Positions 50,542-61,068 of a stretch of 64,000 nt of DNA are shown here, piece after piece. The first letter of the stretch is position 1. Every line of letters starts with the position of its first letter. The position numbers and the translations under genes were made by a program. Below the pieces are notes generated by a model, which was not told where the DNA came from, did not search any database, and saw only the letters and a program-made list of their open reading frames with translations. The DNA comes from Microbacteriaceae bacterium (GTDB taxonomy: Bacteria > Actinomycetota > Actinomycetes > Actinomycetales > Microbacteriaceae), in the NCBI GenBank assembly GCA_027491295.1, contig JAIXWK010000003.1:434001-498000 (forward strand), written 5' to 3'.

Positions 50542-51933
50542 TTACTTACCCGGACGGGCTGCCCAGGTGGAGAAGAATAATCGCGGCGAGCGGACCTGCT
50601 CGAGCGAAACTAGATCACGACCCAGAACCATGTTCCAGAACCAGCCGGATACCACGCGAAGCTTGCGCTCCAAGGTAGGCATCGCCAGTCCGTGGTAACC
50701 GCGGTGGAAAATCCAAGCTACGAATCCGACAAGTCCTAGTTTTCCGGACTGGAATGCGCCAACGCCCATACCCAAACCTGCAACGGCTCCGAGGTTAGCG
50801 TGGCGGTACTCGCGAGGCTCCTCGCCGCGGATAGTCGCAGCCAAGTTCTTGGCAAGCAATTTTGCCTGGCGAACGGCGTTCTGGGCGTTTGGAACACAGT
50901 AGCCACCAACGCCGCCGCCGGATAGATCTGGGACTGCAGAAACGTCACCAGCAGTCCAAGCGTGACCGATTGGCTTGTCGCCATCAACGATCTGTAGCTT
51001 GGCATTCGCAGTGATGCGAAGGCGAGCATCGAGTGGGAAGGTGGTGTTCTTGGCCACCGGAGCAGCGGCAACACCCGCGGTCCAGATAACCAAATCAGAC
51101 TCAAAGGTCTCACCGGTAGAAAGCTTAATTACGCCGCCTTCGGCAGACTCAAGCTGAGTGTTGAGGTGAATCCTCGCCGAACGCTTTTCTAGGTTCGCGA
51201 TTACCCGCTCGCCAGTTGAAAGCGAAACCTCAGGCATGATTCGACCCATTGCCTCGATTAGGTGGAAGTGAATCTCATCGAAATCGATCTGTGGGTAGTA
51301 GCGCAGCAAGTAGGTGGCAGCGCTGCGGAGTTCTGCAAAGGTCTCGATTCCGGCGAAACCACCGCCCACCACAACAGTGGTCAACAGTCTCTGACGCAAC
51401 TTGGAGCTCTTTGGAAGGGCTGCTGCGCGCTCAAAGTTACCAATCAAGCGGTTGCGAACCTCGACGGCCTCTTCAATGGTCTTCATGCCGATTGCGTTCT
51501 CGGCAACGCCCTTGATAGGGAAAGTTCTAGTTACTGCACCCGCGGTCATGATGATGTGGTCGTAATCCAGATTCACTGGCTTGCCACCTTCGATGGCGAT
51601 GGTTGCCTTGCGGGTCTTGTGGTTCACCTTGGTGAGCTTGCCGGAGACCAGGGTGGTCTTTTTGAGGTGTTGGCGGTGAGAGACCACAACGTGGCGGGCC
51701 TCGATGGAACCGGCTGCAACCTCAGGCAGGAATGGCTGGTAGGTCATGTATGGCAGCGGGTCAACCAGAGTAACCTCCGCCTCACCGCGCTTTAGGGTTT
51801 TCTCCAGCTTCCAAGCAGTGTAGAAACCGGCATAGCCACCACCGATAATCAAGATGCGCTGAGTCGGCTTTGGGTTGAGAATTTCCTGAGCCACCTGAGG
51901 TGGAGTCACGGACTTAGTTGTCGCTACTGTCAT
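50542..51933 (-). CDS. ndh: Type II NADH dehydrogenase-like FAD oxidoreductase
   Basis: 463-aa two-dinucleotide-fold flavoprotein. The FAD-binding GGGYAGFYTAW lies near residue 31 and the NAD-binding VVVGGGFAGIE near 188. AWTAGDVSAVPD and YCVPNAQNAVRQAKLLAKN lie near the C-terminus, with a membrane-associating hydrophobic stretch at about 395-415. NDH-2 enzymes oxidise NADH and reduce quinone without pumping protons. The start region overlaps the subtilase gene by 20 bp. It is followed by a strong hairpin. Confidence 0.9.
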   Translation of the reverse strand: MTVATTKSVTPPQVAQEILNPKPTQRILIIGGGYAGFYTAWKLEKTLKRGEAEVTLVDPLPYMTYQPFLPEVAAGSIEARHVVVSHRQHLKKTTLVSGKLTKVNHKTRKATIAIEGGKPVNLDYDHIIMTAGAVTRTFPIKGVAENAIGMKTIEEAVEVRNRLIGNFERAAALPKSSKLRQRLLTTVVVGGGFAGIETFAELRSAATYLLRYYPQIDFDEIHFHLIEAMGRIMPEVSLSTGERVIANLEKRSARIHLNTQLESAEGGVIKLSTGETFESDLVIWTAGVAAAPVAKNTTFPLDARLRITANAKLQIVDGDKPIGHAWTAGDVSAVPDLSGGGVGGYCVPNAQNAVRQAKLLAKNLAATIRGEEPREYRHANLGAVAGLGMGVGAFQSGKLGLVGFVAWIFHRGYHGLAMPTLERKLRVVSGWFWNMVLGRDLVSLEQVRSPRLFFSTWAARPGK

Positions 51934-53140
51934 GTTGCGGCTTACCTTTAGTTTTCTTCAAGGCCCCAGACTTACCCGTGCGCTTCCGACGCAGAACAAT
52001 CCAGAGCAACGGTGCAAGGGGTGCTAACAGCCAATAGAGTATCGGATTCAGCCACGGTTCCGAGATAGATTGGCCAACTGGTTCAGGGTTTTCTTGGCTC
52101 GAGGTGCTTACATCCTCAGCGATAGGTTCTGGTTCACTCGGGGAAACCAGCTCGGACTGCTCCTCTTCCACTGCGGATCGGTATTGGGTAATCCAGTTTT
52201 TCAAAGAGCCCAGCGGGTTTTCGTCGGCCGTGGCGGTGGATGCAAGAGCTGCCACCGGATCGATTACTCCGTGTCCGTAGTTTGCATCAAAGCCAGGTTC
52301 GCCCAGGTCAGTTGCCGAAGTCAAAAGTCTCTCGATTAGGTCATTTGCACTGGCTTTTGGATCGGCCTGCTTCATCAGAGCGAGCAGTCCGGAAACCAAT
52401 GGCGCTGCCGCTGATGAGCCGTCCCAGATTCGATAGCCCTCACCAGGATATGCTCCCAGCAGGTCCTCGGCGGGAGCCGAGATGGCAACCCCGAGACCAG
52501 CCGTTGAGGCTTCGGCTGGTTCTTGGTTTTTGGTCACTCCTCCTACCGAAACCACACCTGGAATAGTTGCCGGGGCAGATGGTCGTGATGATTTATCCGA
52601 TCGATTTCCAGCGGCAGAAACCACCAAAACATCATTTTCAAAGGCGTAGCTAAATGACTCATCCCAGCTGCGTGGCCAAGTTTGCGAGTTTCGGGTCAGC
52701 GAGAGGTTGATGATGTCAGCATCATGATCCACCGCCCACCTAACAGCCTGGGCAATTTGGTCATCGGTATTTGAACCCGGTACACCTAGGCCAATTGAAA
52801 TGGCGAGCAGTTTTACTTTGGGGGCGACGCCAATGACTCCAGAGCCGGTACTGCCCTGGCCCGCAATAAGCGATGCCACCATGGTGCCGTGGAAAGCCGA
52901 GCTGCCAACCCCGGACGTGCCATTTGGCACCCCGACAGTTGAGAAGTCAACACCGTCAATTACTGTCCCATGTAAATCTGGGTGGGAAGAATCGATTCCG
53001 GTGTCGATAACTGCAATGGTTACGCCGGATCCATCGAGCCGGGTTTGATCAAAGCCATAGCTTTGAATCCACCAGTTGTCAGCAATGGTTGCCGGTGCCA
53101 GCAGAAGACCCAGCACCAATAGCGCTATACGCACCGGCAC
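51914..53140 (-). CDS. Membrane-anchored subtilisin-like serine protease (S8, mycosin-like)
   Basis: 408-aa exported protease. A signal peptide spans about 1-20 (MPVRIALLVLGLLLAPATIA). The catalytic triad is Asp46 (VIDTGID), His84 (FHGTMVAS) and Ser243 (DGSSAAAPLVSG), with oxyanion Asn in SAAGNRS. After the domain comes a Glu/Ser/Pro-rich spacer (about 320-365), a hydrophobic helix (PILYWLLAPLAPLLWIV) and a basic tail. This layout is that of mycosins, but no ESX/type VII gene is present nearby. The GTG overlaps the DUF501 gene by 16 bp. The substrate is unknown. It is co-transcribed with the DUF501, FtsB-like cell-envelope genes. Confidence 0.9.
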   Translation of the reverse strand: MPVRIALLVLGLLLAPATIADNWWIQSYGFDQTRLDGSGVTIAVIDTGIDSSHPDLHGTVIDGVDFSTVGVPNGTSGVGSSAFHGTMVASLIAGQGSTGSGVIGVAPKVKLLAISIGLGVPGSNTDDQIAQAVRWAVDHDADIINLSLTRNSQTWPRSWDESFSYAFENDVLVVSAAGNRSDKSSRPSAPATIPGVVSVGGVTKNQEPAEASTAGLGVAISAPAEDLLGAYPGEGYRIWDGSSAAAPLVSGLLALMKQADPKASANDLIERLLTSATDLGEPGFDANYGHGVIDPVAALASTATADENPLGSLKNWITQYRSAVEEEQSELVSPSEPEPIAEDVSTSSQENPEPVGQSISEPWLNPILYWLLAPLAPLLWIVLRRKRTGKSGALKKTKGKPQHDSSDN

Positions 53141-53616
53141 ACCTCAGGGGACCATTCCAAGGCCTTTAGAGCAAGATCGCCAATTGGATTTACACCCTCG
53201 CCTTTGGCTAGCGAATGACCAATTAGCGCGTGCAGGCACTTGACTCTGGTTGGCATCCCGCCGGCTGAAAAATCTGTTATCTCCTCAACAACTTCAATGG
53301 CTTCGCGCTCAGCCAAGTACTGCGAGTGAGCTGCCGAGTATGCCGCTGAAATCTCGCTGTCTGTCTGCAAGAGGTCCTGCAGCTCAACCATGTAGCCGGA
53401 GGCTTCGAGGGTTGAGACCGCTGCGGTTGCAGCCGGTTGGGTGAGGTAGTAGAGCGTTGGAAATGGCGTGCCGTTATCAAGCCGAGGCTTGGTCTTCACA
53501 ACCAGTGGTCGACCGCAAACACACCGTGAGGCAATCGCCAGGATATCTCTGGCAGGTCTGCCGAGTTGCCTTGTTACCTCAATAATGTCTTCATTGGTGA
53601 CTGAAGTTTCGGGCAT
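53125..53616 (-). CDS. DUF501-family protein
   Basis: 163-aa protein matching DUF501: GRPARDILAIASRCVCGRPLVVKTKPRL, then PTLYYLTQPAAT and the C-terminal GGMPTRVKCLHALIGHSLAKGEGVNPIGDLAL. The four conserved Cys/His positions (CVCG, KCLH, and a late C-x-C, PEVCRC) suggest metal binding. Its function is unknown. In actinobacteria it follows the FtsB-like gene and eno, as here. The start overlaps the FtsB stop by one base (TAATG). Confidence 0.9.
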   Translation of the reverse strand: MPETSVTNEDIIEVTRQLGRPARDILAIASRCVCGRPLVVKTKPRLDNGTPFPTLYYLTQPAATAAVSTLEASGYMVELQDLLQTDSEISAAYSAAHSQYLAEREAIEVVEEITDFSAGGMPTRVKCLHALIGHSLAKGEGVNPIGDLALKALEWSPEVCRCV

Positions 53617-54122
53617 TATTCACCCTCAGGCTGATCAAGAGCTGCCCTGAGTCCAGATTCGATAAGTGCATCCACCCAGTTTTCATTGGCTGCAGCAACC
53701 TCAAGTGAAATCTCGTCAGCATTGCGCTTGGCTGCAAGCAGGGCCCCGACGGTTCCGGAGGTATCGGTGAAATCGAGTCCCTCGGTGTCCATCACGAGGT
53801 AGGAAACCTCACCGGGGAGTACATAGTAGAGCCGGTCTCTAGCTTGAGATCGGATATACACCGGGTCTTGCCAGCGATCGCGCTCGGCCTGCATATCCTC
53901 AACCGCCTGCTCGGCCTGCTGAATGCTCACCTCCATCTCGGCGATCTGTCGGCGCTGATTCAAAAAAGCCTGAACGTCAGAAGAGATTAGAAAGGTGCCG
54001 GCAACAATCACCAGAATGATGCTGACAGTGACGCTATTGAGCTTGACCGCGCGCAGCATCAGTTTGCCCTGCGAAAGGGAAACTGGAACCTTTGCGTCCC
54101 GGGGATTAGTTGGTCTAGCCAT
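53616..54122 (-). CDS. Septum-formation initiator, FtsB/DivIC-like
   Basis: 168-aa bitopic membrane protein. A basic cytoplasmic N-terminus precedes a membrane helix (VTVSIILVIVAGTFLIS, about 32-48) and a coiled coil (FLNQRRQIAEMEVSIQQAEQAVEDMQAERDRW). The DivIC-type segment YIRSQARDRLYYVLPGEVSYLV follows, and then a variable acidic tail. FtsB/DivIC proteins help assemble the divisome. The ATG at 54122 lies nine bases after TAAACT; a GTG two codons upstream is the alternative. Confidence 0.87.
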   Translation of the reverse strand: MARPTNPRDAKVPVSLSQGKLMLRAVKLNSVTVSIILVIVAGTFLISSDVQAFLNQRRQIAEMEVSIQQAEQAVEDMQAERDRWQDPVYIRSQARDRLYYVLPGEVSYLVMDTEGLDFTDTSGTVGALLAAKRNADEISLEVAAANENWVDALIESGLRAALDQPEGE

Positions 54123-54146
54123 AGCCACCCAAGTTTAAGTGCGAAA

Positions 54147-54176
54147 GCTCGGGGAGGCGTAATGCCTCACCCGAGC
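54147..54176 (-). terminator. Stem-loop downstream of eno
   Basis: GCTCGGG, bulge, AGGC, five-base loop, GCCT, bulge, CCCGAGC. It lies 16 bp after the eno stop on the minus strand and is followed by TTTCGC, a poor T-run. It is a likely terminator or attenuator between eno and the FtsB-like gene. Confidence 0.6.
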
Positions 54177-54191
54177 ATTCGCTAAATGAAA

Positions 54192-55553
<1,362 letters not shown>

Positions 55554-55568
55554 CTAATTCTAATGCGA

Positions 55569-56768
55569 TTAGCCAATTTGCTTGAAATCTAGACCGGAAA
55601 GGTCAGACACAGATTCGTCAACGATGGCGAATTGCTGATAGCCGCTTTCGGCAAGCTGCTCAAGCAATGCCTTTAGATTCTTCGGGCGAATTTCCAAGCG
55701 GACCTGTCGCCCGGATTTGATTAGCTGCTGCTGGATCGCAAGTCCCCGAGCCTCAGTGTTCGCCTCAAGAACTAACACAACAGATTCGCCCGAACTTTGT
55801 TGATCTGGAATCAAATCCACAATGCGCTCAATCCCTAGCGAAATTCCAACTGCCGGGGCATCGGTGCCGAGCCACTTTCCAACCATGCCGTCATAGCGAC
55901 CGCCGCCGCCAATCGAAGAGCCTGACCCCGGGTGTTCGATTTCAAAAATTGATCCGGTGTAATAACCCATGCCACGAACCAAAGTTGGGTCAAAGCGCAG
56001 TGAGCTTGCATGATCGCCCAGTCCTTGCCAAATTGGCTTTAGTAGCTCTGGAATATCTGAGGCATCGATAGCGGAAAGCCAAGCTTGGGCCGCCTTTTGC
56101 ACCGCCTCGCCAAATTTTTCACCGAGCTCTTTTGCAACTCCCTCGATGCCGACTTTGTCTAACTTGTCGATGGTGATCATCGCTGACAGGGCATCGGATG
56201 GGGAGATACCCAAAGCTTGAATATTCGCGCGCAACAGCTCACGGTGGTTCACTCGAATCGTGGCATCTGTAATGCCGATAGCCGCCAAAGCTGAAAGCGA
56301 AGCCGAGAGCAGCTCTAGTTCGGCGAGAATCGAATCGTCACCAATAATGTCGATGTCACACTGAATGAACTGGCGATAGCGACCTTTTTGTGGTCTTTCT
56401 GCTCTGAAGACCGGACCGGTCTGAATAGCCTTGAAAACTCTTGGCAACTTCGCGTGATTCGATGCGTAGAAACGGGTTAGGGGAACCGTTAGGTCAAAGC
56501 GCAGGCCCAAATCTGCCAACTCTTCGCCTGCTTCCAGAGCCTGAGTAAATTCCTCGCCGCGTTTTTGAACTTTGAAAACAAGCTTTTCGTTATCGCCGCC
56601 CTGACCTGAGGTGAGTCGGTCAAGGTCTTCGAGCACCGGGGTCTCGATTTGCTGAAATCCACGAGCGGTGTAGCTATCAACCACAGCGGCAATCAAACGC
56701 TCACGCTTGATTTTGTCCTGCGGGAGAAAATCCCGCATTCCTCTCGGTGCATTTACTGGGTTGGCCAC
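55569..56768 (-). CDS. hisS: Histidine-tRNA ligase
   Basis: 399-aa class II aminoacyl-tRNA synthetase. Motif 1 is near PVNAPRGMRDFLP and IETPVLED, motif 2 FRAERPQKGRYRQFIQCD, the histidine-binding LVRGMGYYTGSIFEIE, motif 3 GISLGIERI. The C-terminal anticodon domain is from about residue 310. The GTG at 56768 follows CAGACT by six bases, indicating a leaderless start; the longer upstream frame adds unrelated residues. It lies between mazG and eno, where mycobacteria have no hisS. Confidence 0.94.
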   Translation of the reverse strand: MANPVNAPRGMRDFLPQDKIKRERLIAAVVDSYTARGFQQIETPVLEDLDRLTSGQGGDNEKLVFKVQKRGEEFTQALEAGEELADLGLRFDLTVPLTRFYASNHAKLPRVFKAIQTGPVFRAERPQKGRYRQFIQCDIDIIGDDSILAELELLSASLSALAAIGITDATIRVNHRELLRANIQALGISPSDALSAMITIDKLDKVGIEGVAKELGEKFGEAVQKAAQAWLSAIDASDIPELLKPIWQGLGDHASSLRFDPTLVRGMGYYTGSIFEIEHPGSGSSIGGGGRYDGMVGKWLGTDAPAVGISLGIERIVDLIPDQQSSGESVVLVLEANTEARGLAIQQQLIKSGRQVRLEIRPKNLKALLEQLAESGYQQFAIVDESVSDLSGLDFKQIG

Positions 56769-56774
56769 CGGACA

Positions 56775-56780
56775 AGTCTG
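56775..56780 (-). promoter_or_regulatory. -10-like hexamer CAGACT, leaderless start of hisS
   Basis: CAGACT, six bases (tgtccg), GTG at 56768. Confidence 0.5.
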
Positions 56781-56878
56781 GCACAGAAGCCGATAAATCC
56801 TTGGTTTACCGGCCGCCACGGCTAATGTTCAGAGCAATTAAGCTAAAGCGTCCAGCTCCCAAAGCATGGATGGCAAAC

Positions 56879-57574
56879 CTAATCGGCAAAACCAATCACT
56901 CCGGCATCCGTCGCGGCAGAAATTTCATATGAGCGAATTTCAACCTGTAGTTCTTTAGTTGCTTCTCGAAGTGCTCGCTCCGGATCGAGACCTGCGGCCC
57001 TCGCGCTTGCTACTACCGCGAGCAACAGCTTTCCAAGCTCATCTTCTGTTTCCATCGGGATAGCCGGAGAATCTGCGGTTTCTAAAAGCCCAATCTTTTC
57101 CGCCTTGCCCATCACCTTCGAGGCGAGAGCGAGAGCCGGCATTGCCTGTGGTATGCCGTCAAGCACTGAGGTGCGATTTGGTTTTTCCTTTTTCTTATGT
57201 CCATCCCAGACCTGAACCACATCATCGCCGGTGGTTGCCCGATAGGTCTCTTTTTCTTCTTCGGTACCAAAAACATGTGGGTGCCTGGAGATCATCTTTT
57301 TCTCCATGTGACTTGCAACATCTTCAAGATCGAATGGTTCTCCCAGGGTGCCCTCGGATGCTAAATCCGAGTGAAAAATCACTTGATAGAGGACATCTCC
57401 CAGCTCCTCCAGAATCTCTTCGCGATTACCAGACTCAATTGCATCGATGAGCTCGTAGGTTTCCTCGAGCAGGTACTGAACTAGCGAACGGTGGGTTTGC
57501 TCGGCATCCCAAGGACACCCGCCGGGGATGCGTAGCTGGTGCATGGTCTGGATCAAGCTTTCAAGCTTTTGCAA
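56879..57574 (-). CDS. mazG: Nucleoside triphosphate pyrophosphohydrolase MazG
   Basis: 231-aa NTP pyrophosphohydrolase. A single MazG domain has the metal-binding EExxE-x12-28-ExxD pattern: EETYELIDAIES (about 38-49) then EELGDVLYQVIFH (about 56-68). KMISRHPHVFG follows. It lacks a full second domain like that in E. coli MazG, and its C-terminal half is variable. It removes damaged or non-canonical nucleotides. The TTG start has AAGGGG upstream in the last codons of mfd. Confidence 0.92.
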   Translation of the reverse strand: MQKLESLIQTMHQLRIPGGCPWDAEQTHRSLVQYLLEETYELIDAIESGNREEILEELGDVLYQVIFHSDLASEGTLGEPFDLEDVASHMEKKMISRHPHVFGTEEEKETYRATTGDDVVQVWDGHKKKEKPNRTSVLDGIPQAMPALALASKVMGKAEKIGLLETADSPAIPMETEDELGKLLLAVVASARAAGLDPERALREATKELQVEIRSYEISAATDAGVIGFAD

Positions 57575-57576
57575 AA

Positions 57577-60500
57577 TTACCCCTTCGCAAAAATGATTTG
57601 GAATATCTTCCAGAGCCAGTCAACCATCTCTTGGTCTCGAAGTGGTTCGCCAGAACTCGATGTCGGAGAAGGCATGGTTAAAAGCTTTGAAGTTTGGAGA
57701 TATCTCAAGCCTGGTATTTGGTGACTCAGTGCCACCAGGCGAGCTTCGTCTATCTCAACCGGCGCAAACTTTGCCTGCAATCCCAAAAGGTTTACGTCCT
57801 TGAGCCCCAGTCGATTAGCCTGCTGTCGAAGGTGAGTAACCTCAATCAGCGTTCTCACCGGCTGCGGAGCTTTACCGTAGCGGTCTTCAAGTTCCTGGAA
57901 GATTGCATCCAGTTTTGCTCGATCGCTCTTTGCACCGCTCTCGGAGGAGAGCTTGTGATATGCCTCAAGACGCAACCGCTCTGAGTCGACATACTCAGGC
58001 GGGATGCGCGCATCCACCGGCAACTCAAGCTTCAACTCAGCCGGGCTAGAGATATCCTCACCCTTGAATTCAGCAACCGCCTCGCCAATCATTCGAAGGT
58101 AAAGATCAAAGCCAACACCGGCGATGTGACCGGATTGCTCGCCACCCAAAAGGTTTCCGGCACCTCGAATCTCAAGGTCCTTCATTGCCACCTGCATGCC
58201 GCTACCAAGTTCATTATTTGAGGCGATTGTTGCAAGTCGGTCATATGCGGTCTCGGTCAAGGTCTTAGTTGGGTCGTAGAAGAAGTAGGCATAGCCGCGC
58301 TCTCTTGAACGTCCGACCCTTCCGCGAATCTGGTGCAGCTGGCTAAGGCCAAAGTTTTCGGCGCGATCAACGATCAGGGTGTTGGCGTTTGGAATATCAA
58401 TTCCAGTTTCGATGATGGTTGTCGAGACCAAAACATCGAACTTTCGCTCCCAGAAATCCACCACCACTTGCTCTAGTTGGTGCTCTGGCATCTGGCCGTG
58501 GGCAACTGCAATTCTGGCCTCCGGGATTAGCTTTGCGAGATCTGCAGCAACTTTGTCGATGGTTGAAACGCGGTTGTGGACAAAGAAGACCTGCCCCTCT
58601 CGAATCAGCTCTCGCCGAATCGCTGCCGCCACCTGCTGCTCGCTGTAGCCACCGATGAAAGTGAGGATGGGGTGACGCTCTTCGGGTGGGGTGGCCAAGG
58701 TGGACATCTCTCGAATACCGGTAACCGCCATCTCTAGGGTTCTTGGAATTGGGGTAGCGCTCATTGCAAGCACATCGACGTTGTGCTTTAGATCCTTGAG
58801 CTTCTCTTTGTGCTCGACTCCAAAACGCTGCTCTTCGTCGATGATCACAAGACCTAGATCTTTGAACTTGACTCCCTGACCAAGCAGTCGGTGGGTGCCG
58901 ATGATCATGTCCACTGCACCGTTTTCTAATCCGCGCAGGGTCTCTTTGATTGCTTTGTCGCTTTGGAATCGAGAGATTGGTTTTATGGTGATTGGGAATG
59001 CGCCGTAGCGCTCGGCGAAAGTGTCCAGATGCTGCCGCACCAACAAAGTTGTCGGCACCAGCATCGCAACCTGCTTGCCGTCTTGAATGGCTTTGAATGC
59101 TGCCCTAACCGCAACCTCGGTCTTGCCATAGCCAACATCACCGGCCAAAAGTCGATCCATCGGGATTGGCTTTTCCATATCCCGTTTGATTTCTTCGATA
59201 GTGGTCAGCTGATCGGGAGTTTCTTGGAACGTGAAGGCGTCTTCGAGCTCTTGTTGCCATGCGGTGTCCGGGCCAAAGGCATGGCCCTTGCTCTTCATGC
59301 GTGCCGAGTAGAGCTTCACGAGGTCGATGGCAATCTTGCGAACCGCTTTTCTGGCGTTGCCCTTTACCCTCGCCCAGTCGGTGCCACCCATTTTTGAAAG
59401 CACCGGTGCTTCACCGCCGACATATTTGGTGAGCATATCCAGCTGATCGGTTGGGACAAACAAAGTATCGGCCGGATAGGTGCGCTTGGGAGGTGCATAT
59501 TCGATTAGCAAGTACTCGCGAAAATGCTGCCTGGCTCCGATGCCGCTTTGGCGCTGCACTAGCTCTTTGAATCTGCCGATGCCGTGGATTTCATGAACGA
59601 CATAGTCGCCCTGCTTGAGACTTAGCGGGTCAACCTGCTGGCCCCTTCGGCGAGCAAGTTTGCGCTCGCTGGGAGCCAGGTAAGTAGATGTGACGCCAAA
59701 GAACTCCGCCTCAGTTAGTAGCACCAGCTTGCTGGCTAGAAAAGCAAAGCCATGGGCGAACTGCCCAACCGAAACGGTGATGTGCTCGGTTGCTAACTTG
59801 CCAATACTGGTGGTCAGAATTGCTGGCAGCTCTGACTTTGTAAGAACCTCAAGCACTCGCTCGGCGCTTCCGTGGCCGTGAGCCATGACCACTACCGTGT
59901 GCTTCTGATTCATCAGATCCGCCAGCCACTCGGTGGCTGGCTGCTCGGGTGTGAACCTAGGGATTTCGCGATAGCCGAGGTCGGTGGCAGATTCTCCCAC
60001 CAGAGCACTCAGTGACACCAGGGTGTTGGACTGCTTTACCTTCGCTACAAACTCTTCGACCGTGAAGAAGTTTCCTCCGCTTAGATCAATCGGAGCTTGT
60101 GAACCGGAGATAGCTGCATCCCAAGCGGCATGCAAAAACTCTTCGTTGGTTTGAATCAGGCTCTCAGCGCGCTGCTCGATCTTTTGCGGGTCCTGCAAAA
60201 TCACGATTGCATCTTTACCTAGGTAATCGGTAATCGGGCCGAGCTTCACACCAAGAGCGGGGGCGAGTGACTCCATACCTTCGACCGGCATGCCGTTGGA
60301 AATCTTCTCCAACATCTGAGTCAAATTTGGAAACTCGTGCGCCATTTCTCTTGCTCGAAGGGCAACCTGCGGAGTGATCAGTAGCTCGCGCGCCGGATAA
60401 ATCTCTAGGTGGTCGACCTGACTTGCGATCGACCGTTGGTCAGCAACCGAGAACTCACGAACATCCTCAAGCTCATCACCAAAGAACTCCAAACGAAGAG

Positions 60501-61056
60501 CATGCTCACTGGTGGTTGCAAAGACATCCAAGATGCCACCGCGAATCGCAAACTCTCCGCGCTTGACCACCATGTCAACTCGCTGGTAGCCGATCTCTAT
60601 CAGCTTCAGCGCCAATTCAGGAAGGAGATATTCCTCACCCCGAGAAATCATGAGTGGCGGGTGAGCCTCCATGCCACCGACCACCGGTTGCAGGGCAGCC
60701 CTCACCGACATCAAAACCAAATACGGCTTACTCTGCGACTTGAGTTCAAGCATGCGGTGCAGGGCCTTGAGCCTTCTTCCAACAGTCTCTGCGGCCGGAC
60801 TGAGTCGCTCATGCGGAAGGGTTTCCCAGGACGGAAACTCGATGATTTCGATATTCGGAGACAACTCTTTCGTTGCAGCCGCAATCTCCTCGGCCTGCCT
60901 GGAAGAGGGAGTAACAACAATCAAGGGTGCTTTAGAACTCGCCAGCCACTGGTTTATCGCATAGGGGTGAGAGGTGACCGGAGCGAAGAATTCACCGCTT
61001 GCAATCTGATTTGGGTGCGACTGACCCACCTCTTGAATCAGCGGGTGGAGGGTCAC
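57577..61056 (-). CDS. mfd: Transcription-repair coupling factor
   Basis: 1159-aa SF2 translocase that removes stalled RNA polymerase and recruits UvrA. The N-terminal UvrB-like region (about 1-350) lacks a full ATPase. The RNAP-interacting domain is near PLSLKQGDYVVHEIHGIGRF (about 480-499). The RecG-like motor has Walker A in LLAGDVGYGKTEVA (about 646), DEEQ in VIIDEEQRFG, SATPIPRTL, and QIRGRVGRSRERGYAYFF. The C-terminal TRCF domain follows. GTG lies six bases after TAGACT, whose TAG is also the stop of pth. Confidence 0.96.
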   Translation of the reverse strand: MTLHPLIQEVGQSHPNQIASGEFFAPVTSHPYAINQWLASSKAPLIVVTPSSRQAEEIAAATKELSPNIEIIEFPSWETLPHERLSPAAETVGRRLKALHRMLELKSQSKPYLVLMSVRAALQPVVGGMEAHPPLMISRGEEYLLPELALKLIEIGYQRVDMVVKRGEFAIRGGILDVFATTSEHALRLEFFGDELEDVREFSVADQRSIASQVDHLEIYPARELLITPQVALRAREMAHEFPNLTQMLEKISNGMPVEGMESLAPALGVKLGPITDYLGKDAIVILQDPQKIEQRAESLIQTNEEFLHAAWDAAISGSQAPIDLSGGNFFTVEEFVAKVKQSNTLVSLSALVGESATDLGYREIPRFTPEQPATEWLADLMNQKHTVVVMAHGHGSAERVLEVLTKSELPAILTTSIGKLATEHITVSVGQFAHGFAFLASKLVLLTEAEFFGVTSTYLAPSERKLARRRGQQVDPLSLKQGDYVVHEIHGIGRFKELVQRQSGIGARQHFREYLLIEYAPPKRTYPADTLFVPTDQLDMLTKYVGGEAPVLSKMGGTDWARVKGNARKAVRKIAIDLVKLYSARMKSKGHAFGPDTAWQQELEDAFTFQETPDQLTTIEEIKRDMEKPIPMDRLLAGDVGYGKTEVAVRAAFKAIQDGKQVAMLVPTTLLVRQHLDTFAERYGAFPITIKPISRFQSDKAIKETLRGLENGAVDMIIGTHRLLGQGVKFKDLGLVIIDEEQRFGVEHKEKLKDLKHNVDVLAMSATPIPRTLEMAVTGIREMSTLATPPEERHPILTFIGGYSEQQVAAAIRRELIREGQVFFVHNRVSTIDKVAADLAKLIPEARIAVAHGQMPEHQLEQVVVDFWERKFDVLVSTTIIETGIDIPNANTLIVDRAENFGLSQLHQIRGRVGRSRERGYAYFFYDPTKTLTETAYDRLATIASNNELGSGMQVAMKDLEIRGAGNLLGGEQSGHIAGVGFDLYLRMIGEAVAEFKGEDISSPAELKLELPVDARIPPEYVDSERLRLEAYHKLSSESGAKSDRAKLDAIFQELEDRYGKAPQPVRTLIEVTHLRQQANRLGLKDVNLLGLQAKFAPVEIDEARLVALSHQIPGLRYLQTSKLLTMPSPTSSSGEPLRDQEMVDWLWKIFQIIFAKG

Positions 61057-61062
61057 GACGTT

Positions 61063-61068
61063 AGTCTA
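61063..61068 (-). promoter_or_regulatory. -10 hexamer TAGACT of mfd overlapping the pth stop codon
   Basis: TAGACT, six bases (aacgtc), GTG of mfd at 61056. The first three bases are the TAG stop codon of pth, so the promoter is embedded in the end of the upstream gene. Confidence 0.6.

Noticed and set aside
51262-51795. 177-codon open frame opposite ndh
   Set aside because: Fully antisense to the NAD and FAD domains of ndh, with no start signal or motif.
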